Below are positions 54,123 to 63,875 of a stretch of DNA of 64,000 nt, piece by piece. The position numbers were made by a program, and so were the translations under genes. Position 1 is the stretch's first letter. Each line of letters opens with the position of its first letter. The notes under the pieces are model-generated. The model was not told the DNA's origin and searched no databases. It worked only from the letters and a program-made list of their open reading frames with translations. The stretch comes from Rhizobium sp. 18055 (GTDB lineage Bacteria > Pseudomonadota > Alphaproteobacteria > Rhizobiales > Rhizobiaceae): NCBI RefSeq assembly GCF_902706285.1, contig NZ_CACSKD010000004.1:359710-423709 (forward strand), written 5' to 3'.

Positions 54123-55577
54123 TCAGCCAATGCCGCCGAGGCAGACATACTTGATTTCGGTAAATTCCTCGATGCCATACCGCGATCCCTCGCGGCCAAG
54201 GCCGGAGAGCTTGACGCCGCCGAAGGGTGCCTCTGCTGTCGAAATGAGGCCGGTGTTGACGCCGACCATCCCGTATTCCAGCGCTTCGGCTACCCGGAAG
54301 ACGCGGGCCAGATCCTTGGCGTAGAAATAGGAGGCGAGGCCGAACTCGGTGTCGTTGGCCTGCTCGATCACATCGGCCTCGTCGGTAAAGCGGAAGAGCG
54401 GCGCGACGGGACCGAAGGTTTCCTCGCGCGCGACCGCCATGTCCTTGGTGACGTTGGCGAGAACCGTTGCTTCGTAGAAGGTGCCGCCAAGTGCGTGCGG
54501 CCTCCCACCGCTGACGACGCTGGCACCTTTGGCGACCGCATCGGCAACATGCTCCTCGACTTTCGCGAGCGCCGGCTTGTCGATCAGCGGTCCGAGGATG
54601 ACGCCTTCATCAAAACCGTTGCCGGTCTTCAACTTGCCGACGGCGGCCGCGAGCTTTTTGGAAAAGGCGTCATAGACGCCATCCTGCACATAGAGTCGAT
54701 TGGCGCAGACGCAGGTCTGTCCGTTGTTGCGGAACTTGGCAATCAATGCGCCTTCGACAGCGGCATCGAGATCGGCGTCGTCGAAGACGATAAACGGCGC
54801 GTTGCCGCCCAACTCAAGCCCGAGCTTCTTGATTGTCGGCGCGCTCTGTTTGTAAAGCTCGGCGCCGACCTCGGTCGAACCGGTAAAAGTCAACTTGCGG
54901 ACGGTCGGATTGGCGGTCATCTCGGCGCCGATGGCGGCGGCAGAACCTGTCAGCACGGAAAACAGCCCCTGCGGCAGGCCGGCACGCTCGGCGAGAATGG
55001 CAATGGCAATCGCGGAAAACGGTGTCTGCGATGCCGGCTTCAGCACCATGGCGCAGCCCGCCGCAAAAGCGGGGCCGGCCTTGCGGGTGATCATCGCATT
55101 GGGAAAATTCCAGGGCGTGATTGCCGCAACGACGCCGATCGGCTGCTTCATCACCATGATCCGCTTGTCCGGCTGGTGGCCGGGGATCAGGTCGCCATAG
55201 ATGCGGCGACCTTCTTCCGCGAACCACTCGATGAAGCTTGCGCCATAGACGATCTCGCCGATGGCTTCTGCCAGGGGCTTGCCCTGTTCGAGCGTCAGGA
55301 TGCGGCCGAGATCGTCCTTGTTGTCGATCATCAGATCGAACCATTTGCGCAGGATGCCGGTGCGCTCCTTTGCCGTGCGCGCCGCCCAGCCTTTTTGTGC
55401 CAAGCGCGCGGCTTCGATCGCCGTCTTCGTCTCCGCGGCGCCAAGCTTCGGCACCCGGCCGATGATCTCGCCGGTCGCCGGATTGTTGACCTCGATCGCA
55501 TTGGCCGGATCGGTATCGATCCATGTGCCGCCGACCAGCGCTGCCTGGCGGAAAAGGGAAGGGTCTTTGAGTTCCAT
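54123..55577 (-). CDS. gabD: Succinate-semialdehyde dehydrogenase
   Basis: A 484-residue NADP-type aldehyde dehydrogenase. The general base Glu is in LGLELGGNAPFI and the catalytic Cys in NNGQTCVCANRLYVQ; ITPWNFPNAMITRK and the C-terminal SGLGREGSRYGIEEF match GabD closely. It oxidises succinate semialdehyde to succinate in GABA catabolism. The start MELKDPSLFRQ has GAGGA upstream and gives the usual 484-residue length. No gabT is adjacent. Confidence 0.92.
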   Translation of the reverse strand: MELKDPSLFRQAALVGGTWIDTDPANAIEVNNPATGEIIGRVPKLGAAETKTAIEAARLAQKGWAARTAKERTGILRKWFDLMIDNKDDLGRILTLEQGKPLAEAIGEIVYGASFIEWFAEEGRRIYGDLIPGHQPDKRIMVMKQPIGVVAAITPWNFPNAMITRKAGPAFAAGCAMVLKPASQTPFSAIAIAILAERAGLPQGLFSVLTGSAAAIGAEMTANPTVRKLTFTGSTEVGAELYKQSAPTIKKLGLELGGNAPFIVFDDADLDAAVEGALIAKFRNNGQTCVCANRLYVQDGVYDAFSKKLAAAVGKLKTGNGFDEGVILGPLIDKPALAKVEEHVADAVAKGASVVSGGRPHALGGTFYEATVLANVTKDMAVAREETFGPVAPLFRFTDEADVIEQANDTEFGLASYFYAKDLARVFRVAEALEYGMVGVNTGLISTAEAPFGGVKLSGLGREGSRYGIEEFTEIKYVCLGGIG

Positions 55578-55918
55578 TGGGTCCGTCCTCTCCATCAAAT
55601 CGCCGGCTCTGGTCGTGCGGCCGCTCCGACTTATGCGTGATAAACTGGTGTCCGTGACTGTCATGTCAAACTGGCCGAGTTGGGTGCCAGCCGCAACAGC
55701 CGCCGCGACTTTGAGAGATTGGCAATCCTTGCGCGCATGATTTGTCCGGGCGACGCCTGTGGGGTCCGGCGTGCAGCCCTCTGTGGCTCGACGGCCTGAA
55801 GCCATGCCTTCTGGATGCACGCTGCTTTAGCAATCGCTTGACTGCGGACGATAAACACAATGGTATGGGCGCAAGATGTCACTCGACGGCGGTGTTGCGA
55901 CTGCGGCACTGAAATCAC
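55578..55918. other. Divergent intergenic region gabD / lytic transglycosylase
   Basis: This 341-base gap separates two divergent genes. It must contain both promoters; none is clear enough to call. I see no small gene, strong hairpin or repeat. Confidence 0.4.
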
Positions 55919-56887
55919 ATGATTGCAGCCAAGCAGCGCAACAACGTCAGCCTCCTTGCATCATCGACTTTGTCTTTGCTGCTCTGCCTGTCTTTTTTTG
56001 CCGCGACCTGCGGTGCCGAAGAGGTTGCAACCACAGCCGCGGCATTAACGCCGACAGAGGCTGCCTGCCTCTACACGCGCTCCATCTCCGGATCGACCGA
56101 TACGCTTTGTATCCGCAAAGACAGTTTCAACCGTGATCTCTGCGGCGCGATCGAGCGGACCGCCGACGATCACGATCTGCCACCCGATTTCTTCGCCAGG
56201 CTAATCTGGCGTGAGAGCCGGTTTCGGCCCGATGCGCTGAGTTACAAGGGGGCGCAGGGCATCGCCCAGTTCATGCCCGGCACCGCCAAGCTGCGTGGGC
56301 TGCAGGACAGTTACGACGTGCTGGAAGCGTTGCAGAAGTCGGCCGAATATCTTGACGAACTGCGCGACCGCTTCGGCAATCTCGGTCTGGCGGCCGCTGC
56401 CTACAATGCCGGTGAGAACGGCCTGGCGAATTTTCTCAACGGCGGCCGCCTGCCGACCGAAACCCGCAGTTACGTGATGGCAATCACCGCCCATAGCGTC
56501 GAGGAGTGGAAATCCGACGCGCCCGACCAGGCGGCTGGTCCCTTGGCCAAGGATCAGCCTTTTGTCGAGAGCTGCGTTGCGCTTGCCGATCGCCGCAAGA
56601 TGGTGGAACCGCCCTGGAGGACGGAAGGAAACTGGGCGCCTTGGGGCGTACAGATGGTCGCGAACGCCAATCCCGACGTCGCCCGTCGTCTGTTCTTCGA
56701 GGCCGTTTCGCAGCTGCCGGCGCCGCTCGATCAGGAGCAGCCGCTGATCATGCGACAGCGTGATCGTAGCTTCGGCTTCCGCCCGCGCTATGTCACCCGC
56801 ATCCCGCGGCAGACGCGGGCCGAGGCAAACGATGTCTGCAAGCAGATCCGCAAAGCCAGCCAGACCTGCCTCGTCTTCAAGAACTGA
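55919..56887 (+). CDS. Secreted lytic murein transglycosylase
   Basis: A 322-residue protein with an N-terminal signal (hydrophobic core LLASSTLSLLLCLSFFAATCGA). The SLT domain has catalytic Glu in WRESRFRPDA, followed by KGAQGIAQFMPGTA and AAYNAGENGLANF. It cleaves peptidoglycan glycan strands to 1,6-anhydro-muropeptides in the periplasm. A C-terminal region of about 110 residues has several Cys and Arg and is of unknown role. Confidence 0.85.
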   Translation: MIAAKQRNNVSLLASSTLSLLLCLSFFAATCGAEEVATTAAALTPTEAACLYTRSISGSTDTLCIRKDSFNRDLCGAIERTADDHDLPPDFFARLIWRESRFRPDALSYKGAQGIAQFMPGTAKLRGLQDSYDVLEALQKSAEYLDELRDRFGNLGLAAAAYNAGENGLANFLNGGRLPTETRSYVMAITAHSVEEWKSDAPDQAAGPLAKDQPFVESCVALADRRKMVEPPWRTEGNWAPWGVQMVANANPDVARRLFFEAVSQLPAPLDQEQPLIMRQRDRSFGFRPRYVTRIPRQTRAEANDVCKQIRKASQTCLVFKN

Positions 56888-57119
56888 GGCCCGGCTTTTC
56901 TTCAGCGGCGATTTCATGATTCGATCATGTTGCGTTCGCAAAGCGTCGAATGTGTGTTGTCCGTATTCGGCTGCGGTCAAAACGGACGTTCGGCCGATTT
57001 AAGTGCACGGGTGTGCAAAAAATCGCCTGCCTGCCGTTTCTGTCATGCCGCTGTTACGCGCCGGCGATAGCAAAACCGTAGTCCAGTGGGCTTAGGCCCT
57101 GAACCGAACGGAGACGGTT

Positions 57120-58265
57120 ATGAACAGACGCGAGTTTCTTGTCACATCATCGGCGGTCGCCGGCCTGCTGGCCCTGCCACGTTTCGCAATGGCTGCAGAC
57201 GCGACGATCAACCTCTACAGCGGGTCTGACGCCAACATCATCGACTTCTGGAACAACATCGTCCGGCCGGCTTTCGAAAAGGCGCACCCGGAAGTCGCCG
57301 TCAAGATTACCGATGCCGGCGATAACACCGGATTGCGTGCGATTGCAGACCGCGCACTCGCCGCTCTCGCATCGAAGGCCGATCCTCAGTCCGATATCTT
57401 CGAAGCCTTCAACCCGCGCCTGCCGACAGGTGGCATCGATGCCGGCCTCTGGGTCAAATTCTCGGCCGAGAACACGGATGGCTTTGCCAACGTCAATCCG
57501 TTGAGCATCGACAGCCCCTATTCGCTGCCCTATCGCGGTTCGCAGGTGCTTCTCGCCTACGACAAGACCAAGCTCGACCCGAAGGACGCGCCGAAGACCT
57601 GGGAGCAGCTGACGACATGGATCAAGGCCAACCCCGGCCAGTTCATCTACAATCGTCCCGACAAGGGCGGTTCGGGCGGCAATTTCGTTCGCCGTGCCAT
57701 CCACGAGGCCAACGGTCGCGATCCGAAGAAGTTCACGATCGAAAACTTCACCGCCGATTACGCCAATCAGGCCCTGACGCCGGCCTGGAAGATCCTTAAC
57801 GATCTCGCCCCGTCGCTCTACGAGAAGGGCGCCTACACCGCCGGCAACACGCAGTCGATCCAGCTTCTCTCGCAGGGCGTCGTTGCCATGACGCCGGTTT
57901 GGTCCGATCAGGTGCTGCAGGCTCTGTCGCAGGGCGTTCTGCCGGAGACGACAGGCCTCGTGCAGTTGAGCGATCTGGCACTTTGCGGCGATTTCTCGCG
58001 CATGACGGTGTTTTCGAACGGCGCCAACAAGGATGCTGCGATGAAGCTTGCGGCATTCATGCTGAGCAAGGAGATTCAGGAAGCGATCATCACCGAGCTC
58101 GGCGGCTTCCCCGGCGTCTCCTGGGATCACATTTCCGACGAGCTTCGTCAGAAATACGCCGACGTCATCCCGACGACGATCCCGACCTTCCCGTCTGGCG
58201 ATTGGGAGCCGGCCATCAACGACGGTTGGTACCGCAACGTTGCCCCAGGCATCAGCCGTACCTGA
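57120..58265 (+). CDS. ABC transporter periplasmic binding protein (FbpA/AfuA-like)
   Basis: A 381-residue binding protein with a twin-arginine-like signal (MNRREFLVTSSAVAGLLALP, cleavage near AMAADA). The mature sequence (TINLYSGSDANIIDFWNNIV, PYRGSQVLLAYDKTKL) is of the ferric/sugar-phosphate/polyamine binding class. Because its operon also carries a glycerophosphodiesterase and faces an inositol-monophosphatase-like gene, an organophosphate such as a glycerophosphodiester is a reasonable ligand (inference). Its stop overlaps the first permease start. Confidence 0.8.
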   Translation: MNRREFLVTSSAVAGLLALPRFAMAADATINLYSGSDANIIDFWNNIVRPAFEKAHPEVAVKITDAGDNTGLRAIADRALAALASKADPQSDIFEAFNPRLPTGGIDAGLWVKFSAENTDGFANVNPLSIDSPYSLPYRGSQVLLAYDKTKLDPKDAPKTWEQLTTWIKANPGQFIYNRPDKGGSGGNFVRRAIHEANGRDPKKFTIENFTADYANQALTPAWKILNDLAPSLYEKGAYTAGNTQSIQLLSQGVVAMTPVWSDQVLQALSQGVLPETTGLVQLSDLALCGDFSRMTVFSNGANKDAAMKLAAFMLSKEIQEAIITELGGFPGVSWDHISDELRQKYADVIPTTIPTFPSGDWEPAINDGWYRNVAPGISRT

Positions 58266-59155
58266 TGCGCAGGGAAATGGCATTGCCGCTGCCGGCGCGA
58301 GGGATCGCGTCGGGCAGGGCACAGCGTCCGGTGGGGCTTCTTCTTGTCGCTCTGCCGGTGCTTCTGTTGGCATGGCTGATCGTCTATCCGATCTTCTCGG
58401 CCGTCATCACCACGGTGTTCGTCCGTCAGCCGGATGGCACGTCGGCTGTCTCGCTGGCGTCCTACGCCTTCTTCTTCAGCGACGCCTATAGTCTCGCCAA
58501 TCTGTGGGTGACGCTGTGGACGACGCTGGTCTGCGGCATTCTGCTGCTCGCCATCGGCCTGCCGATCGCGCTCTACCTGCGCTTCTCGCAGGGACGCCTG
58601 CCGGCCTATGTGCAGGGGCTGGCGATCTTTCCGATGTTCGTGCCGTCGATCATCCTGTCCTATGCACTGATCCGCACGATCGGCCCCAACGGAACCGTCG
58701 ATCTGCTGCTGAATGCCATCGGATTGCCGAAAATCCCCTCTCCCTATCTGACGCCATGGGGGCCGGTTATCGGCCTGGTCTGGGACAATCTTCCACTGAC
58801 GGTGCTGATGCTCACGGCCGGACTTGGCAGCATCCCGAAAAGCTCGGTCGAGGCCGCGCGCGATGTCGGCGCACCCCCCTTGCGGGTCTTCGCATCGATC
58901 ATCCTGCCGCGCATGGGCAACTCGCTGCTGGTCACGGCGTCTTTTGCGATTCTCGGCATTTTCTCCTCCTTCACGTTGCCTTACGTGCTCGGGCCGGCGT
59001 CTCCGGAGATGATGGGGCCGTTCATGCAGCGCACCTTCTCCGATCTCAACGATCCGCTGAATGCGCTGACACAGGCTGTCATCTCGTTCGGCTTCTGCCT
59101 CGTCTTCGGCATCTTCTATGTCCGCTCGATCGCCAAGAATCGGGAGGCCAAATGA
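58265..59155 (+). CDS. ABC transporter permease 1
   Basis: A 296-residue inner-membrane permease with about six helices. An EAA-like loop VEAARDVGAPPLRVFASIILPRMG is present. The ATG at 58265 overlaps the binding-protein stop (TGATG), and its own stop overlaps the next permease, showing tight coupling. Confidence 0.88.
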   Translation: MRREMALPLPARGIASGRAQRPVGLLLVALPVLLLAWLIVYPIFSAVITTVFVRQPDGTSAVSLASYAFFFSDAYSLANLWVTLWTTLVCGILLLAIGLPIALYLRFSQGRLPAYVQGLAIFPMFVPSIILSYALIRTIGPNGTVDLLLNAIGLPKIPSPYLTPWGPVIGLVWDNLPLTVLMLTAGLGSIPKSSVEAARDVGAPPLRVFASIILPRMGNSLLVTASFAILGIFSSFTLPYVLGPASPEMMGPFMQRTFSDLNDPLNALTQAVISFGFCLVFGIFYVRSIAKNREAK

Positions 59156-59982
59156 TGAGGATCGCCAACAAGGCTATCGGCGCCCAAGTCGACTGGGCCG
59201 GCATTCTGTTTGCCGTGCTGCTGACACTGTTCATCGCGCTGCCACTGATCGTCGTCGGCACATGGGCGTTCACGGAGGTCTGGCGCTACCCCTCGGTCAT
59301 TCCGCAGCAGTTCGGCCTGCGCTTCTGGTCGCAGACGCTGTCGCGTTCCGACGTCTGGGACGCGCTTTCGCTCAGCCTCAGGCTGACCGCAACAGTCACG
59401 CTTCTCTCCGCCATCATCTGCCTGCCGGCCGCCTACGCCTTTGCGCGCATGCAATTCCCCGGAAAGAACGTGCTGTTCCTGTCGTTCCTTGCATCGCACG
59501 CCTTTCCGAAATTCGGCCTGCTGGTGGCGATTGCCGGCATTTTCCTGAAGCTCGGGCTGATCAGCACCTTCTGGGGCGTGGTGCTGATCCAGCTGGTCGG
59601 CACGCTGATGCTGATGATCTGGATTCCGGTTGCCGCCTTCCAGAATGTCGATCGACGAATGGAAGAGGCGGCGCGCGACGCAGGGGCCGGGCCGTTGCGG
59701 GTGTTCTGGTCCATCACCCTGCCGCAGGCAGCACCCACCATCGTGGCGGCATTGCTGCTCACCTTCGTCGGAACCTTCTATGAGACCGAAGGCGCGTGGC
59801 TGATCGGCGCGCCTGAAATTCGCACCATGCCTGTATTGATGATCACCTTCATCAACAACCAGATCGTGGTTCAATACGGCGCCGTTCTGTCGGTGATGCT
59901 CTGGGTGCCTTCGTTCATCGCGCTGATGTTTGCACGTCGTGTGATCGGCACCGGTGCGTTTGCTCGCGGCTTCGGCGCGTGA
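59152..59982 (+). CDS. ABC transporter permease 2
   Basis: A 276-residue inner-membrane permease. The EAA loop is EEAARDAGAGPLRVFWSITLPQ. Two tandem ATGs (59152 and 59155) are possible starts, with GGGAGG upstream. It overlaps permease 1 by 4 bases. Confidence 0.88.
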   Translation: MMRIANKAIGAQVDWAGILFAVLLTLFIALPLIVVGTWAFTEVWRYPSVIPQQFGLRFWSQTLSRSDVWDALSLSLRLTATVTLLSAIICLPAAYAFARMQFPGKNVLFLSFLASHAFPKFGLLVAIAGIFLKLGLISTFWGVVLIQLVGTLMLMIWIPVAAFQNVDRRMEEAARDAGAGPLRVFWSITLPQAAPTIVAALLLTFVGTFYETEGAWLIGAPEIRTMPVLMITFINNQIVVQYGAVLSVMLWVPSFIALMFARRVIGTGAFARGFGA

Positions 59983-60018
59983 CGTTTGGATCGGGTACGC
60001 CCCGAGGAAAGGCTTAGG

Positions 60019-61098
60019 ATGGCACGCTTGACGATCAAGAACGTTTCAAAGACGTTCGGCATTTCGTTCGCAGTGCGCGATTTTTCTCTCGATGTCGAGG
60101 ATGGCGAATTGGTCTGCCTGCTGGGTCCATCCGGATCCGGCAAATCGACGCTTTTGCGTATGATCGGCGGTTTCGAGACGCCAACGGGTGGCTCGATCCT
60201 GATCGATGCGAAGGATGTCACCACCCTTCCGCCGGAAAAGCGGCCGACAGGCATGGTGTTCCAGAGCCACGCGCTGTGGACCCACATGGATGTCTTCAAC
60301 AACATCGCCTTCGGCCTCAAGCTGCGGAGATTGCAGAAGGCGGAGATCCGCGAGCGTGTCGAAGGCGCGTTGGCGCTGGTCGGTCTTGCCGACTATGGCA
60401 AGCGGATGACGACGCAGTTGTCGGGCGGGCAGCAGCAGCGCGTGGCGCTTGCGCGCTCGCTGGTGCTGGAGCCGAAGATCCTGCTTCTCGACGAGCCCTT
60501 TGCCAGTCTCGATCAGCATCTGCGTGAGCGTTTGCGCGAGGAAGTACGGGATATCCAGCAGCGGGTTGGCATCACCACACTGTTCGTCACCCACGGTCAG
60601 GATGAGGCGCTGGCGCTCGCCGACCGCATCGTCGTCATGCGCGATGGCAGCACCGAGCAGATCGCGCCGCCCGATATCGTCTATCGCGAACCGCAGACCG
60701 AGTTCGTTGCCGGTTTCATCGGCTCGATGAATTTCGTGAAGACCAGCATCCGCAGCGGCGTCAGCCAGCATCCGGCCTTCCCGGTTTCCGTGCCGATCGA
60801 GGACGGCGACGTCGTGCTGGCTCTGAGGCCTGAGGCCTTGCAGCTGCGTCCATCGAACAACCTGTCCACGGCAATCGTTCACCGCAGCATCGATTTCGGG
60901 ACCCACAAGATCGTCGATATCGACCTTGCAGACGGAACGCGGTTGAAAGCGATGACCGCGCCGGATAGCAATTGGGGGAAGGGCGTTGGCGTAGAAGCGG
61001 CGGCGCTGGCATTCCGCGTATTCCGCAACAACAAGCTGGTCTATCAATCGGCGACGTCAGGCGAACGGCATCATGAACGCATCTCTGGTCATGTCTGA
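60019..61098 (+). CDS. ABC transporter ATP-binding protein
   Basis: A 359-residue ATPase of the FbpC/UgpC/PotA class. Walker A is [12 protein letters not shown]-loop VFQSHALW, signature TQLSGGQQQRVAL, Walker B ILLLDEPFASLD and H-loop FVTHGQDEA. A C-terminal TOBE-like domain follows. Start MARLTIKNV has AGGA upstream. It overlaps the 5' end of the glycerophosphodiesterase gene. Confidence 0.92.
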   Translation: MARLTIKNVSKTFGISFAVRDFSLDVEDGELVCLLGPSGSGKSTLLRMIGGFETPTGGSILIDAKDVTTLPPEKRPTGMVFQSHALWTHMDVFNNIAFGLKLRRLQKAEIRERVEGALALVGLADYGKRMTTQLSGGQQQRVALARSLVLEPKILLLDEPFASLDQHLRERLREEVRDIQQRVGITTLFVTHGQDEALALADRIVVMRDGSTEQIAPPDIVYREPQTEFVAGFIGSMNFVKTSIRSGVSQHPAFPVSVPIEDGDVVLALRPEALQLRPSNNLSTAIVHRSIDFGTHKIVDIDLADGTRLKAMTAPDSNWGKGVGVEAAALAFRVFRNNKLVYQSATSGERHHERISGHV

Positions 61099-61933
61099 GC
61101 GCAGCGGCATCGCAATCGATGAAGCCGGACACAAGACCTGGCTGAAATGGCATCGCGGCCACCGCTTTGCCGGCGACATCTCCTTCACCGCCCAGCGCAT
61201 CGGCGAGGCCATGGCGCTCGGCGCCAGCATCGAGATCGATCTGGTGCGCTTCAATGGCCCGGGCTTTGCCGTGCTGCACGACGAGACGCTCAACAGGGCG
61301 ACGACCGGCGAGGGGCGCGTGCTCGATGCAACGGAAAGCGATCTGCGCGGTCTGCATCTGCGCGATCCGTTCGGAGAGCCAACCTCGCATCCCGTCCTGA
61401 TGATTGATGATCTGGGCCGGCTTCTGAGCGGCGTCAGCCGCGACTGCGGTGCCGTTCTGCAGCTCGATCTGAAGGAAAACTCAGCTGCCATCCGCGGCGA
61501 GGATATCGCTGCGTTCGCGGCCGCGATCTCGCCGGTCGCTCAGTCCGTCATCCTCTCGGCCGGCGATCCCGAAGCGGTCGAGCGCATGTCACAGGCGATC
61601 CCCGACATGCCGATCGGCTATGATCCCTGCCATGATGGCGCGATCGAGCGCTTGAAGGGCAGCCACGATTTCGAAGGCTTTGTTGCCGAGGCTGTGGCTG
61701 CCTCTCCGCGCGCGCAGACGATCTATCTGCACCATCAACTTGTGTTGTTTGCCGACGAGGCCGGCTGCGATCTGGTCGCAGCATTTCATCGTGCCGATCG
61801 CCGCGTCGATGCCTATACGATCAACTCGGCCATTCCCGCAGCCTTGCCTGTCGTGCGTCGTCTTCTGGCGCTCAGGGTCGATCAGATCACGACGGATGAC
61901 CCGGTCGGCCTCGAGATGCTGCTTCGAGGTTAG
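61073..61933 (+). CDS. Glycerophosphodiester phosphodiesterase
   Basis: A 286-residue GDPD-family protein of the TIM-barrel type. The catalytic motif HRGHR is followed by GASIEIDLVRF and VLHDETLNRATTGEG, and the C-terminal DQITTDDP is the usual barrel end. It hydrolyses glycerophosphodiesters to glycerol-3-phosphate and an alcohol. No signal peptide is present, so the substrate must be imported first, presumably by the ABC system with which it overlaps by 26 bases. A second in-frame ATG at 61091 could be the true start. Confidence 0.87.
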   Translation: MNASLVMSERSGIAIDEAGHKTWLKWHRGHRFAGDISFTAQRIGEAMALGASIEIDLVRFNGPGFAVLHDETLNRATTGEGRVLDATESDLRGLHLRDPFGEPTSHPVLMIDDLGRLLSGVSRDCGAVLQLDLKENSAAIRGEDIAAFAAAISPVAQSVILSAGDPEAVERMSQAIPDMPIGYDPCHDGAIERLKGSHDFEGFVAEAVAASPRAQTIYLHHQLVLFADEAGCDLVAAFHRADRRVDAYTINSAIPAALPVVRRLLALRVDQITTDDPVGLEMLLRG

Positions 61934-62766
61934 TCCTGCCTGGCTTCGAACCCCTGAACCAGCCAGGGGTGGAGGGCAGCATTTCCGGCGAGGATATCGC
62001 CGTTTGCGCTCACCGGACCACCATTGAACGCGGAAACCGTGCCGCCGGCTTCCGTCACCAACAGCGCGGCCGCGCCATAGTCATGCGGCGACAACCCGTC
62101 TTCGAAAAAGCCGTCGAGGCGACCGCTTGCGACGTAAGCAATCGACAAAGCCGCGGAGCCGAGCCTGCGAACGCCGGCGGTGTTGGCCATCAGCCGCTTC
62201 AGCGCGCCGAAATAGACGTCTTCGCCAACGGCCTTCACCTGGCCGGGCACCGGCAGTCCGGCGCCGACGACTGCGTTTTCGATGTCTGCATTGTCAACGC
62301 AGCAAATCCGCTCGCCGTTCAGATAGGCGCCGCCACCGAGTTCGGCGCTGAACAACTCGTCGAGCATGGCGTCGTAGACGACGCCGGCGACGATCTTTCC
62401 GCCGTCGGCAATGGCGATGGTCATGCCGAAATGCGGGATGCCCCAGGCGAAATTGGTCGTGCCGTCGATCGGGTCGATGTAGATTACCGGTGCGTCCTTG
62501 TCGGTCACCCGGTTGCCGACATCCTCCTCGCCCTTGATGGAGTAGGACGGAAACGCCGCGATCATGTCGTTGACGATGATCCGCTCAACGGCGACGTCGA
62601 TTTCCGTCTGGTAGTCGCGCGGCGCCTTCGAGACTATCTCGTTGACCCGCCGGCGCTGCAGAGATGTGCGCGCCGTTTCCCCGGCTTTTACGATGGTTGA
62701 TGCAAGAGTGATCAGGCGGGGGGAGGCGGCCGGCGAAAGACGTGTGGATATGGAGGAGGATGTCAT
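61930..62766 (-). CDS. Inositol monophosphatase family protein
   Basis: A 278-residue sugar-phosphatase-fold protein. Metal-site motifs are KGEED, the signature DPIDGTTNFAWG and a C-terminal DYGAAALLVTEAGG. It removes phosphate from inositol phosphate or a similar polyol phosphate. The start at ATG 62766 gives the usual length. It converges on the GDPD gene with a 4-base overlap; together the two could process glycerophosphoinositol-type compounds, though they are on opposite strands. Confidence 0.85.
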   Translation of the reverse strand: MTSSSISTRLSPAASPRLITLASTIVKAGETARTSLQRRRVNEIVSKAPRDYQTEIDVAVERIIVNDMIAAFPSYSIKGEEDVGNRVTDKDAPVIYIDPIDGTTNFAWGIPHFGMTIAIADGGKIVAGVVYDAMLDELFSAELGGGAYLNGERICCVDNADIENAVVGAGLPVPGQVKAVGEDVYFGALKRLMANTAGVRRLGSAALSIAYVASGRLDGFFEDGLSPHDYGAAALLVTEAGGTVSAFNGGPVSANGDILAGNAALHPWLVQGFEARQD

Positions 62767-63012
62767 TGGGAACCCGGGTAATGAAGCTGCATTGCGGCTT
62801 GAACGCATGGCAGAGGCGCATGACGCTTTCGTGACGCCTAGCCCGCTTATGGAGCGACAACAGGCGCTTTTGGCCCCCGGCTGGTCGATGGGCTTGCGCC
62901 CGCTCGCTTGAGAGATCGCCAATACGGAAATCTGCTCGGAGACGGCCCGAAATCCTGTCCAATCCCACCGCGATGAGCTCCCCGTTTGCGCATTCGGGCG
63001 CCAATGTCAGGA

Positions 63013-63354
63013 TCATGAATTGCGCCCGGCCACCCGTGGCGTCATGCCGTCTTGCTGCAGGCTGAGGAGCAGATCCTTGACATCGGCCAGCGTGGCGGCG
63101 ATCGAATGCGGTTGAAGGGAGTAGAACACGGCTTGCGATACGCGTCTTGTCGAAACGAATTCCGACGACCGCAGGATCGCCAGATGCTGCGACAGGGCCG
63201 ACTGTCCGAGACCGAGCTTCTTGGCGAGAACGTTGACCTGGATCTCGCCGTCGGCAAGGTTCTTCAGGATGGCAAGGCGGTTGGCGTTTCCGAGAACGGA
63301 CAGTTGCTCAGCGAGAGCGGCAATGCTCTGCTGGTCCCAGGTATCTTCCTGCAT
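63013..63354 (-). CDS. ArsR-family transcriptional regulator
   Basis: A 113-residue winged-helix repressor-type protein. The DNA-binding region is VNVLAKKLGLGQSALSQHLAIL, followed by the beta-wing STRRVSQAVFYSL. No CxC metal-sensing pair is visible, so it probably is not a classical metal sensor. The ATG at 63354 (MQEDTWDQQSIAAL) is preferred over longer upstream reading. The target is unknown; candidates are the neighbouring monophosphatase gene or itself. Confidence 0.82.
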   Translation of the reverse strand: MQEDTWDQQSIAALAEQLSVLGNANRLAILKNLADGEIQVNVLAKKLGLGQSALSQHLAILRSSEFVSTRRVSQAVFYSLQPHSIAATLADVKDLLLSLQQDGMTPRVAGRNS

Positions 63355-63844
63355 ATGATTTTCCCAGTGCAATGAATAGAGAAAAGGGCTGCCTGCGATT
63401 GCGCCCGGCAGTCCCGTCATTCTGTGAGGTTCAGATAGTGAGGCGCCGCGGTCAGCCCGAGGCTGCGGGCGGCCGATCGTATGTCGGCGCAGACGCATAT
63501 GGAGACGTATATAAGGAGCCCATGCAGCGGCCAGCGGAGATACCCGGTGGCGGCAACAGCGGATTTGCCATCGCAATAGGCGACAGCCCATGCTGTAGAT
63601 TTAGAGTGGACATCATGTTCACCTGATTGGAGTTGCCCCTGCACCATCCTTCACACTGCTGAAAAGATGGTTAACGGCAGAGAACAGGCTCCGTCGAAAA
63701 GGTGATCGGCGTCTCTTTATAGGATCAATCGGTCTTTCTCTGTGCTTTTCGGGCCTACCGAGAAGCGCTGAGGCGGTCGCCAGCGGCCCGCTTGGCGCCG
63801 GCGATTTTCCCTTCTGGAAATTCGCGAAGCAAATCAGATGGATA
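63355..63844. other. Long intergenic stretch before the rrn-type promoter
   Basis: About 490 bases without a convincing gene. A weak ORF (63372-63626, plus) lacks family features. The region presumably holds the ArsR promoter and upstream elements of the promoter to its right. Confidence 0.4.
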
Positions 63845-63865
63845 CCAGAAAGCTGATTTTTCTGG
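63845..63865. repeat. 7-base inverted repeat upstream of the rrn-type promoter
   Basis: CCAGAAA (63845-63851) and TTTCTGG (63859-63865) form an exact inverted repeat with a 7-base loop, 10 bases before the -35 box. It may be a regulator or upstream element site. Confidence 0.4.
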
Positions 63866-63875
63866 AATTGGGCTG

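Noticed and set aside
53769..55640. 623-codon plus-strand open frame across the small RNA and antisense to gabD
   Set aside because: It runs through the RNA hairpins and then opposite a clear aldehyde dehydrogenase; no protein-like motif.
63372..63626. 84-codon plus-strand frame upstream of the ArsR gene
   Set aside because: No recognisable motif, no good ribosome-binding site, and it overlaps the likely ArsR promoter region.
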